This document shows, one piece after another, positions 13,201 to 19,312 of a stretch of 64,000 nucleotides of DNA. Origin of the DNA: Diploptera punctata (taxonomy: Eukaryota; Arthropoda; Insecta; Blattodea; Blaberidae); assembly GCA_030220185.1 (NCBI GenBank), contig JASPKZ010007528.1, positions 757,001-821,000 of the forward strand. Direction: 5' to 3'. Made by a program: the position numbers and the translations under genes. Position 1 is the stretch's first letter, and each line of letters starts with the position of its first letter. Under the pieces are notes generated by a model. That model ran no database searches. It worked only from the letters and a program-made list of their open reading frames with translations, and was not told where the DNA came from.

Positions 13201-16200
13201 GTCTGAGCGTATAATTTTTTTCTTCAAATATGATAGTCTATACATATTTTTCAATGGTTGTAAAGAGCAGATATAACCACGTATTCTCCCTCTTGAAAAT
13301 ATTAATAAAAACTTTATAATGTTCTTATTATTAATTTCATACATCTCAATGATGGATAAATCATATTTGAAGAGAAAAATTATACGCTCAGACCGGGACT
13401 TGAACCCTGGACCCTTGGTTTTCTAGTCCAAGTGCTCTACCATTTGAGCTACCTGAGCAAGTACCAATCTAAATGCAAATTTTTCTCTATATACGTTGTA
13501 ATTCCCGCTCACCAAATGCTTTGAAGCCTTTGCTTCTATCTTTGCAAATGGCGGCTCCTATATTAAGAAGACATATTTGGGAATTATACATTACATTATA
13601 AATGCCAGTATGGCTTTTTTCGATGTTCTTATTATCTTCTTAATATAGGAGCCGCCATTTGCAAAGATAGAAGCAAAGGCTTCAAAGCATTTGTTGGGCG
13701 GGAATTACAACGTATATAGAGAAAAATTTGCGTTTAGATCGGTACTTGCTCAGGTAGCTCAAATGGTAGAGCACTTGGACTAGAAAACCAAGGGTCCCGG
13801 GTTCAAGTCCCGGTCTGAGCGTATAATTTTTCTCTTCAAATATGATAGCCTTTATGAACTTGCATTTTCAGGAAACAAATAGTGAGCTGATTACAGAAGT
13901 CTATGAGAAACTGGTGAAGCCAGAGATGAATTCTTTACCAAAGACTGAATTAGAAGGACTTACCAGGGCCTGCATGGAATACAAGTACAGTTTTGTGGCA
14001 CAAGATTTTCTAGCTTACAGCTTATCCAAGAAGCTGCCCTGTACAATTGTGGGTGTCTCTAAGGCTTATTACTTAAGTACTCTCTCCATGGTGACAGCTA
14101 AATCATTTCCATACAGGCGATTAATCAATCACAGTTAAGTATTATTAGACAAACTTCGGGTAATTTGGACCCCTGTTTTGTATTTCTTGTTTTTCTTATT
14201 TTAATTAACGGATTTGAATTTTGTTTAATTACAGTGATAATACAGGTCAACATGATTTTTGTCTCATGAGTACCAATAGTTGTACTTAATGCAGTTTTTT
14301 ATTGTGTTTTCAAATATGTATTCGGAATTTCTCCATCACCCACAGTTTTTTTATTTCAATTTCAATTAATGAATTTAAATAATTATTTTTTTAATAAACT
14401 TTTTTTCTTCCATTTGTCCATTGTAAAATAAAATCAAATGAGCTAACTCAGGAGATTTCAGCTATGGAAAAGAGGTATCAAGGCAAATGGAATCCTAATA
14501 TGCTGATCGATTATTGTTGGACCATCAAGAGGGATGCTCCACAGGCGAAATATAGCAGAAAATCGTCATTTCTTACTTTCTAGGTGAGTCCGAATGTTCG
14601 AATATTGTGTAATTACGAATGTAGAAAATATTAAAGTGTTTGAAATTATAAATTCCTGTCTCTCGGAAACGTTGCATGATGGAGAAAAACTGATATCATA
14701 TTTGAATTCAGGAGAGAAATACTATCAGAATCACATATTTTTCTTTCTGAGACAAAAAAGAGTTTCTTTTTTGTTGCTCAGTGCTATCATTGGTGTTGTA
14801 ACTATGAAATAGCTTTGTTTTTTATTCAAATATGGAAACATTTTCATAATTTATAAACATTTTTACATTACAATAAATGTCCACTTTAACCTCCATATTC
14901 GGATTGTGTGGACCCCAGAGTCCACCTTAGTTTTTAGTCTATTTTTAAGTTTATTTACTCTATTAATTTAGACCCAAAGAAAACCACAAATATGTTTAAA
15001 ATCTCAGCAAAGCTTCTTAAGCATAGTACAAGAAATCAAACAGAAATTGCAACTTCCACATTCAAAAGAAAATATGCAGATGAGAAACAACCCTCTAGAA
15101 TTTTTGGAAATCGAATATAACCTTCATTTAACAGAAGACATCAAGAAATCTGAAACTCCCCCATATATTTTAAAACAAATGTCGCTGGAAATAATAAATC
15201 TAAGATACCCAGCTCCTGAATGGATGCATATTTTTACAGATGGCTCCAGCCTACAAAATGACGGTGGCACTGGTGCTGGTGCAGTATGTCCACTTTTTTC
15301 CTTTTATCGTAAACTAAACACAAATTCAACAAACTTTGATGGCGAAATTCTAGCAATTTTCTTAAGTTTACAAAATCTTTTATATCACATCCAAAAATTT
15401 ACAAAAGTTGTAATTCTATGTGACTCCAAAGCAGCCATTCTCGCTATAACACGAGACACAACACCCAAAAGCATCAAAATTATCGAATGTCACAAAATGA
15501 TAAAACAGTTATCCCGTCTACATAAAAAAGTTGTACTTCAATGGATTCCGGCCCATTGTGGAGTGACAGGCAAATAGCCGATTTTCTAGCCAAGAAGGGT
15601 AGCAAAATTGTTTCAAACCCAACTTCTACTCCAGTTTCCTTTCACTCTATCAAAAGAATTATCTCAAATAAATACATCAATAAACTTAGAGAAGAATACA
15701 CCACCAAAACATCTGGAAAGGAATGGGAAAATCTACAAGCTTATGACATTACTACATTACAAAGAAAATCTGCAGTAGCAACATTCAGACTGCTAACGGG
15801 ACATGACTGCTTGAATAAACACCTACACAGAATTGACATAACAGATTCACCTAAATGCCCTTTTTGCAATTTAAATGAAGATATGGAAAGAAACCATCTC
15901 CTCCGTTGTCCAGCTTTTGTAGAAGAGACCAGCCTTTCTGCTAAGTATTGGAGTGCAAGAGAGCGAATGATTTCATTATCAAGTGCTCGACATTAGATAC
16001 GAACCAACCAACCAACCAACTCTATTAATTTATACAGAGAGGCACAGATTAATCTGACTACTTAACTCATGCCCCAAATGCGACTCAATGACCAATCACG
16101 TTTCAATGATTTCTGTTTTACAACCAATCAGAGTCGTGTTTCACGAAATATTTATCAGTGTTATAATTACCATATTAAAGAAAGCTCCTCCTTTTTAATA

Positions 16201-17612
16201 TTCTGAACAGGTCTAACCATTATTTTGCAGTGACTGAGCCTGTGAGAAATACGGCTACCAGATTGTATATATAGTGCATGAATGTCAACACATGCCGCAT
16301 GTGGGAGTTAATATAAAAACATTTGTGGCAATTTATTATACCCAAAAAAAAAAAAAAAGAAACTACTGTTTGCACTTTCTTAAATGTATTTTTTCCCAGG
16401 TAACAGTCCAGAAAAATATAACTGTCATATTTACATCATATGACATCAGAAATGTATTAATATACAGTTTGATGTGTTTCATTTTTTCTCCACTAGAGAG
16501 CATTCTTACAATATTGCGTTTCTTTGGCAATAAATAGTATGATCTGGTTATAGTGATAAACAAAAGAAGCAGATGAAGCGTACCTATTGCTTCTCATTTG
16601 TTTTCAAACATCGCCATTTACATTAAATATATAAATATTTTAAAATAACTACAGTTAAATAATGATTTGTGAGTAAAGAGCTTAATTTTATTCGTTAAAT
16701 AGTCCTAACAAATGCCACTCTTGATTTCCAAATTCTCTACATAAACTCACTCCTCACTTCGTGAGTCATGAATTTGTTGATAATTTGGAAATCACTCGTG
16801 GCGTTACTTATGATAATATTTATGGCTGATCATAATTAAAGAGTGTTGATATTTATTTAACGTTTTGAAAAATTATTGTTGATTATAACATTCACACGTC
16901 ATTCAACAGCAGAAAGCGACGGTCTTTGAGTTTAGTAAAATTACAAGGATATTAAATAAAATTAATTAAGTGAATGGTTTTACAGATAGCATCCTCATTG
17001 ATAAAATATTTTCCATGTCCACTGCTGTAGTCTTGAGGTAGTATGCTGCCTTGTCATGCAGTGGGCCAGGGTTTGATTCCGACTTGGGACAGGCTTCCTG
17101 AGTGAGGTTTTTATTTGTGGTTTCCCTCACCTGTAAGGCAAATGTCAGGTAGCTTTGAGGCCCAAAAGGTCCCCAAACATAATCTGGTCATCATCATCAT
17201 TCTTCACCGGTGTGGAAAGCAACGGGAAGCTACCACACCTACAATTCCCTAGTAAAGCTGCAAGCATAGCATGAAAATGCTATGATTGCAGTGAAAGAGC
17301 TGCCCTAGGGTAGAACACTGTAATTAATTAATATTTTCTGTTTTTTTATTTTCTTACAGACTGGAAGAAATACGCCGAAGTGGTCTTCTAATAAGAATGA
17401 AGAAACACCTGTTTCCTGATATAGAGAAGGCGACTGGAGAAGCAGTTTTCATAAGTGTGAATCTGAAAGCCGTTTCCGAAGTTTATGTTATCTTACTGAC
17501 TGGGATTATTCTCTCTGTCGTCTTCTTATGCCTTGAAATAATGTCCATCAAGCTGAAAGAACAGAAACAATCCTCTGAAAATGGCAAGATTACATTGAAA
17601 AAATTTATTTAA
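1136..17612 (+). CDS. Ionotropic receptor (IR, iGluR superfamily), 3' six exons of a multi-exon gene
   Basis: Exons 1136-1239, 3308-3484, 4573-4796, 10064-10281, 13872-14134 and 17360-17612 total 1239 nt and join in phase to 412 codons plus a stop. The product has the IR layout: S1 half of the ligand-binding domain (GFIYEIWKALEHSLNF, then WTGLMGTVVDHEADIAL and TETRLKAVDFFSPL), M1, pore loop (WHYAFTIFCMQC), M3 with ASYSATLISF in place of the iGluR SYTANLAAF motif, S2, and M4 (VYVILLTGIILSVVFL). The Arg in TETR matches the conserved S1 carboxylate-binding Arg of iGluRs. The S2 acidic position appears to be Gln/Asp (YSFVAQD). IRs are ligand-gated cation channels of chemosensory dendrites. The ligand and subgroup cannot be told; it looks like a divergent IR rather than IR8a/IR25a. 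The amino-terminal region lies upstream of the window. The introns are filled with transposons. The donor after the exon ending at 14134 is TTAAGT, not GTAAGT, so this allele may be a pseudogene. Confidence 0.85.
1250..1930 (-). mobile_element. Penelope-like element, 5'-truncated and frameshifted
   Basis: On the minus strand, frames encode the GIY-YIG endonuclease end of a PLE: SGIYQINCNDCSKVYIGKTK-like sequence (about 1690-1745), EHFRNIKNCEIEKSAIAAHS-like, then KPLELTIWEMIFIQKNKYRS. The frame is broken. The tail holds a hammerhead motif and the tATGAGGTGAG terminus common to PLE copies here, flanked by an inverted copy of the end (GAGTGGAGAACATAT). Confidence 0.8.
1312..1356 (-). ncRNA. Hammerhead ribozyme motif in PLE tail
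   Basis: Minus strand: core CUGAAGA, helix II GGACA/UGUCU, GAAA, short helix III ACC/GGU, H17=A, and helix I UGA/UCA. All invariant core bases are present. PLEs are known to carry hammerhead motifs. Activity is untested. Confidence 0.65.
2080..2880 (-). mobile_element. Penelope-like element, 5'-truncated
   Basis: Two minus-strand frames (2488-2793 and 2309-2491) give NKFKRQKFINQSTLL, then SGIYQIKCEECEKFYTGKTK (GIY-YIG), EHLRNVKKGEVEKSAVAAHA and KPKELTVWKKIYIQKR. A frameshift at about 2490 separates them. This is the endonuclease end of a PLE; the reverse transcriptase is absent. The tail carries a hammerhead motif and ATGAGGTGAG. Confidence 0.85.
2143..2187 (-). ncRNA. Hammerhead ribozyme motif in PLE tail
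   Basis: Minus strand: core CUGAGGA, helix II GGAACA/UGUUCC with loop AAACUG, GAAA, tiny helix III ACUAGU, H17=U, and helix I AUA/UAU. Core bases are intact. Confidence 0.62.
3308..3484 (+). CDS. IR exon: S1 core
   Basis: Acceptor TTTGTAG and donor TTAA|GTAAGT. It encodes SIIWEPKDRTFGSL, then WTGLMGTVV, EADIALTLLAMTETRLKAVDF and SPLWNV. The pattern G-(M)-x-G-x-V-x-x-x-E-A-D-I and the T-x-T-R-L-x-x-V-D-F block are family hallmarks. It ends in phase 2 and joins AA|G to the next exon. Confidence 0.88.
3545..3640 (+). repeat. PLE terminal fragment shared with the 18-19 kb palindrome
   Basis: CAACATTAATATTGAGGTAA and the following TGTCCAGACCAAAAATAATA also occur at 18990-19030 and, inverted, at 17985-18065. 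It is the 3' tip plus flank of the PLE copies there. Confidence 0.7.
3690..4025 (-). mobile_element. PLE C-terminal coding end plus hammerhead
   Basis: Minus-strand translation of about 3825-4015 reads ...YANHLFQFNHYFDPNFGILH, VCDKGKNLDLLEAVEINKLK and LLNSQLDLNESPLLN, matching the C-terminal part of PLE polyproteins. The 3' side contains a hammerhead core. A composite SINE was inserted next to its upstream side (4030 on). Confidence 0.72.
3697..3736 (-). ncRNA. Hammerhead ribozyme motif in PLE tail
   Basis: Minus strand: CUGAAGA, helix II GGUAC/GUACC with loop AGU, GAAA, helix III self-complementary ACAGCUGU, H17=C. Helix I is weak (2 bp). Confidence 0.6.
4030..4385 (-). mobile_element. Composite SINE (family B segment plus family A head)
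   Basis: The minus strand carries a family A head (to 4385) with GGTTCGATCCCCGGTCGG, continuing into a segment with ACCATGCCAGGAGAGAA and GAATGTCGAAAGACAAACC. The same two-part arrangement recurs at 32483-32780 and 43175-43556, so it is a replicating unit rather than a chance junction. Confidence 0.75.
4573..4796 (+). CDS. IR exon: M1 and pore loop
   Basis: Acceptor TTGTTAACAG and donor CAAT|GTGAGT. It encodes QMVHIKKPDINEETF, then M1 (KGFWITLFVTIVVLTICLSG), a short linker, and the re-entrant pore loop TWHYAFTIFCMQ. It ends in phase 1; T|GT restores Cys. Confidence 0.87.
4897..4968 (+). repeat. tRNA-like unit, foldable cloverleaf, anticodon loop ATATAAA
   Basis: Acceptor GCCTGG/CTAGGC, D arm TAGCTCAGTGACAGAGC, anticodon stem TTAGC/GCTGA, T arm with GGATTCAAACC. 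The upstream tract TTGCATTTAGATTGG is shared with other tRNA-like units in the window, which argues for a repeat family rather than a single tRNA gene. Confidence 0.6.
5035..5335 (+). mobile_element. Short PLE copy bounded by inverted termini
   Basis: Encodes remnants of WGEDIYLEEQI, MNFEIPDERDLISKFIKSTP. It is bounded by inverted repeats of about 40 bp: ATGAGTCATTTTTTACATCT at the left and its complement at 5305-5330. It contains a decayed hammerhead (5220-5265) with GAGAG/CTCTC helix II and GAAAC but a mutated CUGANGA box. Confidence 0.72.
5500..6590 (+). mobile_element. PLE fragment split by a PIF/Harbinger-like insertion
   Basis: 5530-5689 reads CNKIYIGKTR... AIAAHSLVENHIIGRETKLL, and after the insert, 6310-6420 reads EKPLELTAWEKIYIQKNKYR and MNFEVPDEQKFNLKVD. 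These are consecutive parts of one PLE endonuclease region. The 3' end is TTTTATGAGGTGAGG (6541-6555). Confidence 0.8.
5693..6306 (-). mobile_element. PIF/Harbinger-like non-autonomous element, TSD TTA
   Basis: 614-bp insert with imperfect TIRs GGGTCGTATGTT (left) and GGGTCGCATGTT (right, complement), flanked by TTA at 5690-5692 and 6307-6309. The 3-bp TWA duplication fits the PIF/Harbinger superfamily. Minus frame 5874-6107 encodes MSDLEDFDHVFGIHGEEEFD and a basic stretch; it might be a transposase N-terminus but is too short to be sure. Confidence 0.72.
6740..7610 (-). mobile_element. LINE 3' end (non-LTR reverse transcriptase C-terminal region), (GAT)n tail
   Basis: Minus frames 7056-7394 and 6849-7034 encode ECTYLGTKLDHSGDNTVEIK, AQTKQAINALNSVWW, QIYQTIIQSILTYGVEGWQI, MKRILSTEMDVLRRSAGKSR, QWYGHVKRMPEQRLPKIVKEW and KRGRLKKTWIEG. 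A YxDD-type block decayed to ADDQV lies at about 7515. It ends in a (GAT)n tail (6743-6758). The same family recurs at 21066-21800. Confidence 0.85.
7686..8016 (-). other. Unrecognised open reading frame remnant
   Basis: A minus-strand frame includes KWKDPQSDKVFFTRNLNSES, FRYVVRIFPSGTVFCDSYFF and DLSYEPLPYMKSFPVPVHAD, ending in an acidic Asp/Ser/Asn tail. Its apparent start lies inside the adjacent SINE, so the frame is chimeric. I recognise no domain. It may be a decayed transposon or a chance frame. Confidence 0.25.
8016..8312 (-). mobile_element. SINE, family C
   Basis: Reverse copy of the element at 11212: tRNA-like head TGCGCCGTAGCCGAGCGGCT with CTAAGGTAGGAAGCCTTGGC, then CACTGGTTCGAGTCTCCATG and body CATGGTATTTCGGCCAGTAT. 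About 12% diverged from the 11212 copy by eye. Confidence 0.8.
8660..8880 (-). mobile_element. LINE C-terminal remnant
   Basis: The minus strand reads a broken VKRMNEDIG..., KEEEGDLRRHGYRGNYEFDE-type frame, the RM...RRGRP-like C-terminal region of non-LTR elements. Several stops. Confidence 0.45.
9049..9123 (+). repeat. tRNA-like unit
   Basis: TCTCAGGTAGCTCAGTGGTA, anticodon arm TTGGCCTAGAAAGCCAA, B box GAGTTCAAACC. Preceded by AAATTTGCGTTTAGATTGG and followed by TATCATTTTTCTCTTCAAAT, the flanks typical of this family. Acceptor stem imperfect. Confidence 0.6.
9147..9443 (-). mobile_element. SINE family A inserted in a tRNA-like unit
   Basis: Minus-strand family A copy, flanked by CTTCAAATAT at 9137-9146 and 9444-9453, a 10-bp TSD drawn from the 3' flank of the tRNA-like unit. 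Confidence 0.82.
9490..9735 (+). mobile_element. LINE C-terminal remnant
   Basis: Frame with WSGHVMRMPDN..., then KRRKETKRKVQIKMD, and CHMKKKL after frameshifts: the H-V-x-R-M block of non-LTR C-termini. Broken. Confidence 0.45.
9765..9910 (+). mobile_element. Very short PLE copy (tail only) with inverted terminus
   Basis: Only about 100 bp of PLE tail ending ATATGAGGTGAGTCG, bounded by inverted GTGACTGGAGAACATAT / ATATGTTCTCCACTCACT. It contains a hammerhead. Confidence 0.7.
9797..9838 (+). ncRNA. Hammerhead ribozyme motif in PLE tail
   Basis: Core CUGAAGA at 9800-9806, helix II GGGACAA/UUGUCU, GAAA 9824-9827, helix III ACU..GGU, H17=A, helix I UGA/UCA. Same family as the 1312-1356 motif, on the opposite strand. 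Confidence 0.65.
10064..10281 (+). CDS. IR exon: M3 and start of S2
   Basis: Acceptor TTTCACAG and donor AAA|GTAAGA. It encodes QATTPTTCSTRMIFL, the M3 helix TAYFTAVVIYASYSATLISF with the gating-motif counterpart, then NFEDLLNDGQFRLGFLGGT, where GGT matches the S2 ligand-contact Thr of the family. The frame is clean over 72 codons. Confidence 0.88.
10308..11062 (+). mobile_element. Hairpin-ended repeat, family P, copy 1
   Basis: Begins GACTATTTAACTCATGCCCC. Two CCAAT boxes at about 10342 and 10373 and a TATATATA at 10515-10522 give the 5' part a promoter-like look. It ends in an imperfect palindrome (10961-11050) whose arms are GCCACTCTTGATTTC..AAATT and complement around TCCTCACTTCGTGAGTC. 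Copies at 16066, 38891 and 62085(-). No transposase is seen; non-autonomous, superfamily unknown. Confidence 0.7.
11069..11144 (-). repeat. tRNA-like unit
   Basis: Minus: CTCGGTAGCTCAGTTGGTAG, anticodon arm TTGGC CCGGAAA GCTAA, CCCGGGTTCGAGTCTCGG. The acceptor halves do not pair, so it is a tRNA-derived repeat, not a gene. Confidence 0.55.
11212..11800 (+). mobile_element. SINE family C, long copy
   Basis: tRNA-like head CCGCGCTGTAGCCGAGTGGT, then AGTTCGAGTCTCCATGGGGG, body GTATTTCGGCCAGTATGGGA and GGCTGGGGGACCCGACATGC, and an AT-rich 3' section (11550-11770) that also appears in the split copy at 59745-60720. Confidence 0.8.
11815..12225 (-). mobile_element. LINE 3' end
   Basis: Minus frame 11869-12180: VPALLYGSESWITATKQETK, EMKFLRRVKGCTRMDQIRNK, WKEHVERMEESRLPNKIF and GRRDVGHPRKRW. 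This is the C-terminal region of a non-LTR polyprotein. Near-identical relative at 23895-24330. Confidence 0.82.
12233..12362 (-). mobile_element. LINE 3' tip, (GAT)n tail
   Basis: Homologous to the 3' end of the 6740-7610 LINE (NIRGLEEDQWMDREEWHLVS-type frame) with tail at 12233-12253. It abuts a tRNA-like unit directly. Confidence 0.65.
12365..12430 (-). repeat. tRNA-like unit 1 of cluster
   Basis: Minus: GTGCTCAGGTAGCTCATTGG, anticodon arm TTGGCCTAGAAAGCCAA and GGGTTCAAACCCC. The 3' acceptor half is replaced by LINE sequence. Confidence 0.6.
12654..12727 (-). repeat. tRNA-like unit 2, perfect cloverleaf, anticodon AGA
   Basis: Minus, 74 nt: acceptor GTGCTCA/TGAGCAC 7 of 7 pairs, D arm TAGCTCAGTGGTAGAGC, anticodon stem TTGGC/GCCAA with loop CTAGAAA (anticodon AGA), variable loop 5 nt, T stem CTGGG/CCCAG with TTCAAAC. 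AGA would read Ser, but tRNA-Ser has a long variable arm, so identity and function are doubtful. Its neighbours are decayed versions. Confidence 0.65.
13143..13212 (+). repeat. tRNA-like unit 3, T arm deleted
   Basis: TGCTCCGGTAGCTCATTTGG ... CTTGGTCTAGAGAACCAAG, then GTCTGAGCGTA. About 17 nt of the T arm are missing, so it cannot be a tRNA. Confidence 0.6.
13385..13459 (-). repeat. tRNA-like unit 4
   Basis: Minus: TGCTCAGGTAGCTCAAATGG, CTTGGACTAGAAAACCAAG, GGGTTCAAGTCCCGGTCTGA. It is in inverted orientation to unit 5. Confidence 0.6.
13747..13820 (+). repeat. tRNA-like unit 5
   Basis: TGCTCAGGTAGCTCAAATGG, GAGCACTTGGACTAGAAAAC, CCCGGGTTCAAGTCCCGG, with TGCTCAG/CTGAGCG pairing as an acceptor stem. 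The anticodon loop is 9 nt if the stem is CTTGG/CCAAG. Confidence 0.6.
13872..14134 (+). CDS. IR exon: S2 segment; donor reads TTAAGT
   Basis: Acceptor CATTTTCAG. It encodes ETNSELITEVYEKLVKPEMN, then YKYSFVAQDFLAYSL and FPYRRLINH. The in-phase exon end is CACAG at 14130-14134, followed by TTAAGT, which is a perfect donor except for T at +1. Without splicing the frame stops at once (AGT TAA, 14134-14139), losing M4. An alternative GTTAAG donor one base earlier would need a second acceptor at 17367 to keep frame. Confidence 0.82.
14447..14583 (+). pseudogene. Short coding-like remnant
   Basis: A frame reads SAMEKRYQGKWNPNMLIDYC then WTIKRDAPQAKYSRKSSFLT. The W-N-x-N-M-L-x-D-Y-C-W pattern reminds me of a tail seen in repetitive insect proteins, but I cannot name it. 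Confidence 0.3.
14971..16018 (+). mobile_element. LINE 3' fragment with RNase H domain (I/R1-type), TSD
   Basis: RNase H block: IFTDGSSLQNDGGTGAG (catalytic D), DGEILAIFLSLQNLL (E), VVILCDSKAAILAI (D), LQWIPAHCGVTG, then after a frameshift near 15575 ADFLAKKGSKI (D), and a C-terminal CPFCNLNEDMERNHLLRCP zinc-binding motif. The (ACCA)n tail lies at 16001-16019. ACTCTATTAATTTA at 14957-14970 and 16019-16032 is the TSD. RNase H occurs in I-group and R1-group LINEs. Confidence 0.85.
16066..16815 (+). mobile_element. Hairpin-ended repeat, family P, copy 2
   Basis: Matches 10308-11062 along its length, with the palindromic end at about 16713-16803 and a poly-A expansion at 16346-16359. A short frame MHECQHMPHVGVNIKTFVAI is shared between copies but is interrupted in others, so it is probably non-coding. 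Confidence 0.72.
17015..17310 (+). mobile_element. SINE family A, diverged
   Basis: CCACTGCTGTAGTCTTGAGG head, GGTTTGATTCCGAC B box, GAGGTTTTTATTTG, CCTCACCTGTAAGGCAAATG, ending ATGCTATGATTGCAGTGAAA. Sits in the last IR intron. Confidence 0.78.
17360..17612 (+). CDS. IR terminal exon: end of S2, M4 and short cytoplasmic tail
   Basis: Acceptor TTTTCTTACAG. It encodes LEEIRRSGLLIRMKKHLFP, then the M4 helix EVYVILLTGIILSVVFLCLE and a basic tail ending LKKFI before TAA. The LEE.RRSGL..R.K block before M4 is typical of the family. A LINE fragment on the other strand begins immediately after the stop. Confidence 0.87.
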
Positions 17613-17614
17613 TT

Positions 17615-17860
17615 TTCAAACTCATCAAATAGGGAATGGATAGTTCTATGGTCTTGTAGACGAAGCCATGACAATTGTTCCAGGGATGGTGTAATGTGAT
17701 CAAATCTACGTATACCACAAATAAAACGTATGCAAGAATTATGAACACGTTGAAGTGTTTGGGTAAGAACAGTATTTAGGTCAGTCACCGAGGGGATTAT
17801 CAACCACTTGTGTAAATAGCACATGTTATTTAATCACTAAACATAGTGGCTTTTAATCAA
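17615..17860 (-). mobile_element. CR1/Jockey-type LINE reverse transcriptase C-terminal fragment
   Basis: Minus frame: TLQRVHNSCIRFICGIRRFD, HITPSLEQLSWLRLQDHRTI and HSLFDEFEN. The LQ..QN...R.I......HI.P...QL.WL pattern is common to CR1/Jockey-like C-termini. It starts five bases past the IR stop codon, so it sits in the 3' UTR. Confidence 0.7.
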
Positions 17861-17974
17861 GTAAACACCAAATTAATTGATCACTTAATATTTCTTGGTT
17901 TTTGTGCACACCTGGTTTCATCGCTTTTGCATGACTTTCTCGATGCATAAAAATCAAGAAATATGAGGTGATAT

Positions 17975-18525
17975 TTAATTTTAGGAAGTTACATTTTGAG
18001 GTTATTTTAATTATATTATTTTTGGTCTGGACATCTTACCTCAATATTAATGTTGATTTGTTCTTGGACATGTTTCAAAACAATTCTGTTTTAATGTCAG
18101 CTTTCCCAGACTGGTTTTATTTATGTTGCATTATGTTGCACCACCTGGATGTCGATGTCAGCTCCATCCTGTGGTTGGCCAAAGAACCTCCAAACAAGGT
18201 CACCCTCCATCGGAATATCAAAATTCATAACTCTGTTTTTGTTCTTCTGAATATAATTTTTTTCCCAAATAGTCAGCTCTTTTGTATTTTCTAACTGTTT
18301 TAATAATTTAGTGTCTGAATTTATATTATGTTTTTCAGACCAAACATGAGCAGCAACTGCAGATTTTTCTATTTCCCCATTTTTAATATTTCTTATGTGT
18401 TCTTTGGTTCTAATTTTTAGGTTTCTTTTTGTTTTCCCTATATATATCTTTTCACAACCCGTACATTCAATTTGATATATTCCTGACTTTTTATTTTTAT
18501 CAGTTTTTTCATTTTTGTTGGTTTT
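17975..18525 (-). mobile_element. PLE arm of an inverted pair (left)
   Basis: Minus: SGIYQIECTGCEKIYIGKTK (GIY-YIG), RTKEHIRNIKNGEIEKSAVA, TKELTIWEKIIFRRT. It mirrors 18530-19035. The hammerhead box on this arm is CUGACAU, i.e. broken. Confidence 0.85.
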
Positions 18526-18529
18526 TATT

Positions 18530-19035
18530 AATGAAAAAACTGATAAAAATAAAAAGTCAGGAATATATCAAATTGAATGCATGGGTTGTGAAAAGATATA
18601 TATAGAGAAAACAAAAAGAAACCTAAAAATTAGAACAAAAGAACACATAAGAAATATTAAAAATGGAGAAAGTGAAAAATCTGCAGTTGCTGCTCGTGTT
18701 TGGTCTGAAAAACATAATATAAATTCAGACACTAAATTATTAAAACAGTTAGAAAATACAAAAGAGCTGACTATTTGGGAAAAAATTTATATTCAGAAGA
18801 ACAGAAACAGAGTTATGAATTTTGATATTCCGATGAAGGGTGATCTTGTTTGGAGGTTCTTTGGCCAACCACAGGATGGAGCTGACATCGACATCCAGGT
18901 GGTGCAACATAATGCAACATAAATAAAACCAGTCTGGGAAAGCTGACGATAAAACAGAATTGTTTTGAAACATGTCCAAGAACAAATCAACATTAATATT
19001 GAGGTAAGATGTCCAGACCAAAAATAATATAATAT
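18530..19035 (+). mobile_element. PLE arm of an inverted pair (right)
   Basis: Frame 18515-18922 encodes KSGIYQIECMGCEKIYIEKT (the GIY-YIG motif has a Gly-to-Glu change in IGKT), EHIRNIKNGESEKSAVAARV, NTKELTIWEKIYIQKNRNRV and MNFDIPMKGDLVWRFFGQPQ. It ends ATATGAGGTGAGTCG at about 19031-19045. Only the endonuclease end is present on each arm; the arms meet at about 18527. Confidence 0.85.
18939..18978 (+). ncRNA. Hammerhead-like motif in right PLE arm
   Basis: Core CUGACGA 18943-18949, helix II AAAACA/UGUUUU, GAAA, minimal helix III ACAUGU, H17=C. Helix I has only one clear pair, so self-cleavage as a monomer is doubtful. Confidence 0.5.
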
Positions 19036-19312
19036 GAGGTGAGTCGAAATAACTGACTCATTAATAATTAAAAGAAACCTCATTGTGTTATTTCCTACAT
19101 ATATTAAATACATGTGGTTTGTTTACATTACAGCTGGAATTTGTTTAGTAATTATTATGCCATAGAGTCACTTTCTATTCATTATTTACAGTTAAATTTG
19201 TGAAGTTTCTACTATTAAAACTCTGTCCTCATTTCAGATTATTGCAAACCTAGTCAAAGCATGTTATGAAGATGCTTACATTTAGTGATAATTCCAAAGA
19301 TAATACAACAAA

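Larger units (their letters stand above)
13315..13850. repeat. Inverted duplication carrying tRNA-like units 4 and 5
   Basis: The left arm (about 13315-13590) and right arm (about 13633-13850) are reverse complements, including AGGAGCCGCCATTTGCAAAG and the tRNA-like units, around a spacer of about 45 bp. Identity is high by eye. Confidence 0.75.
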
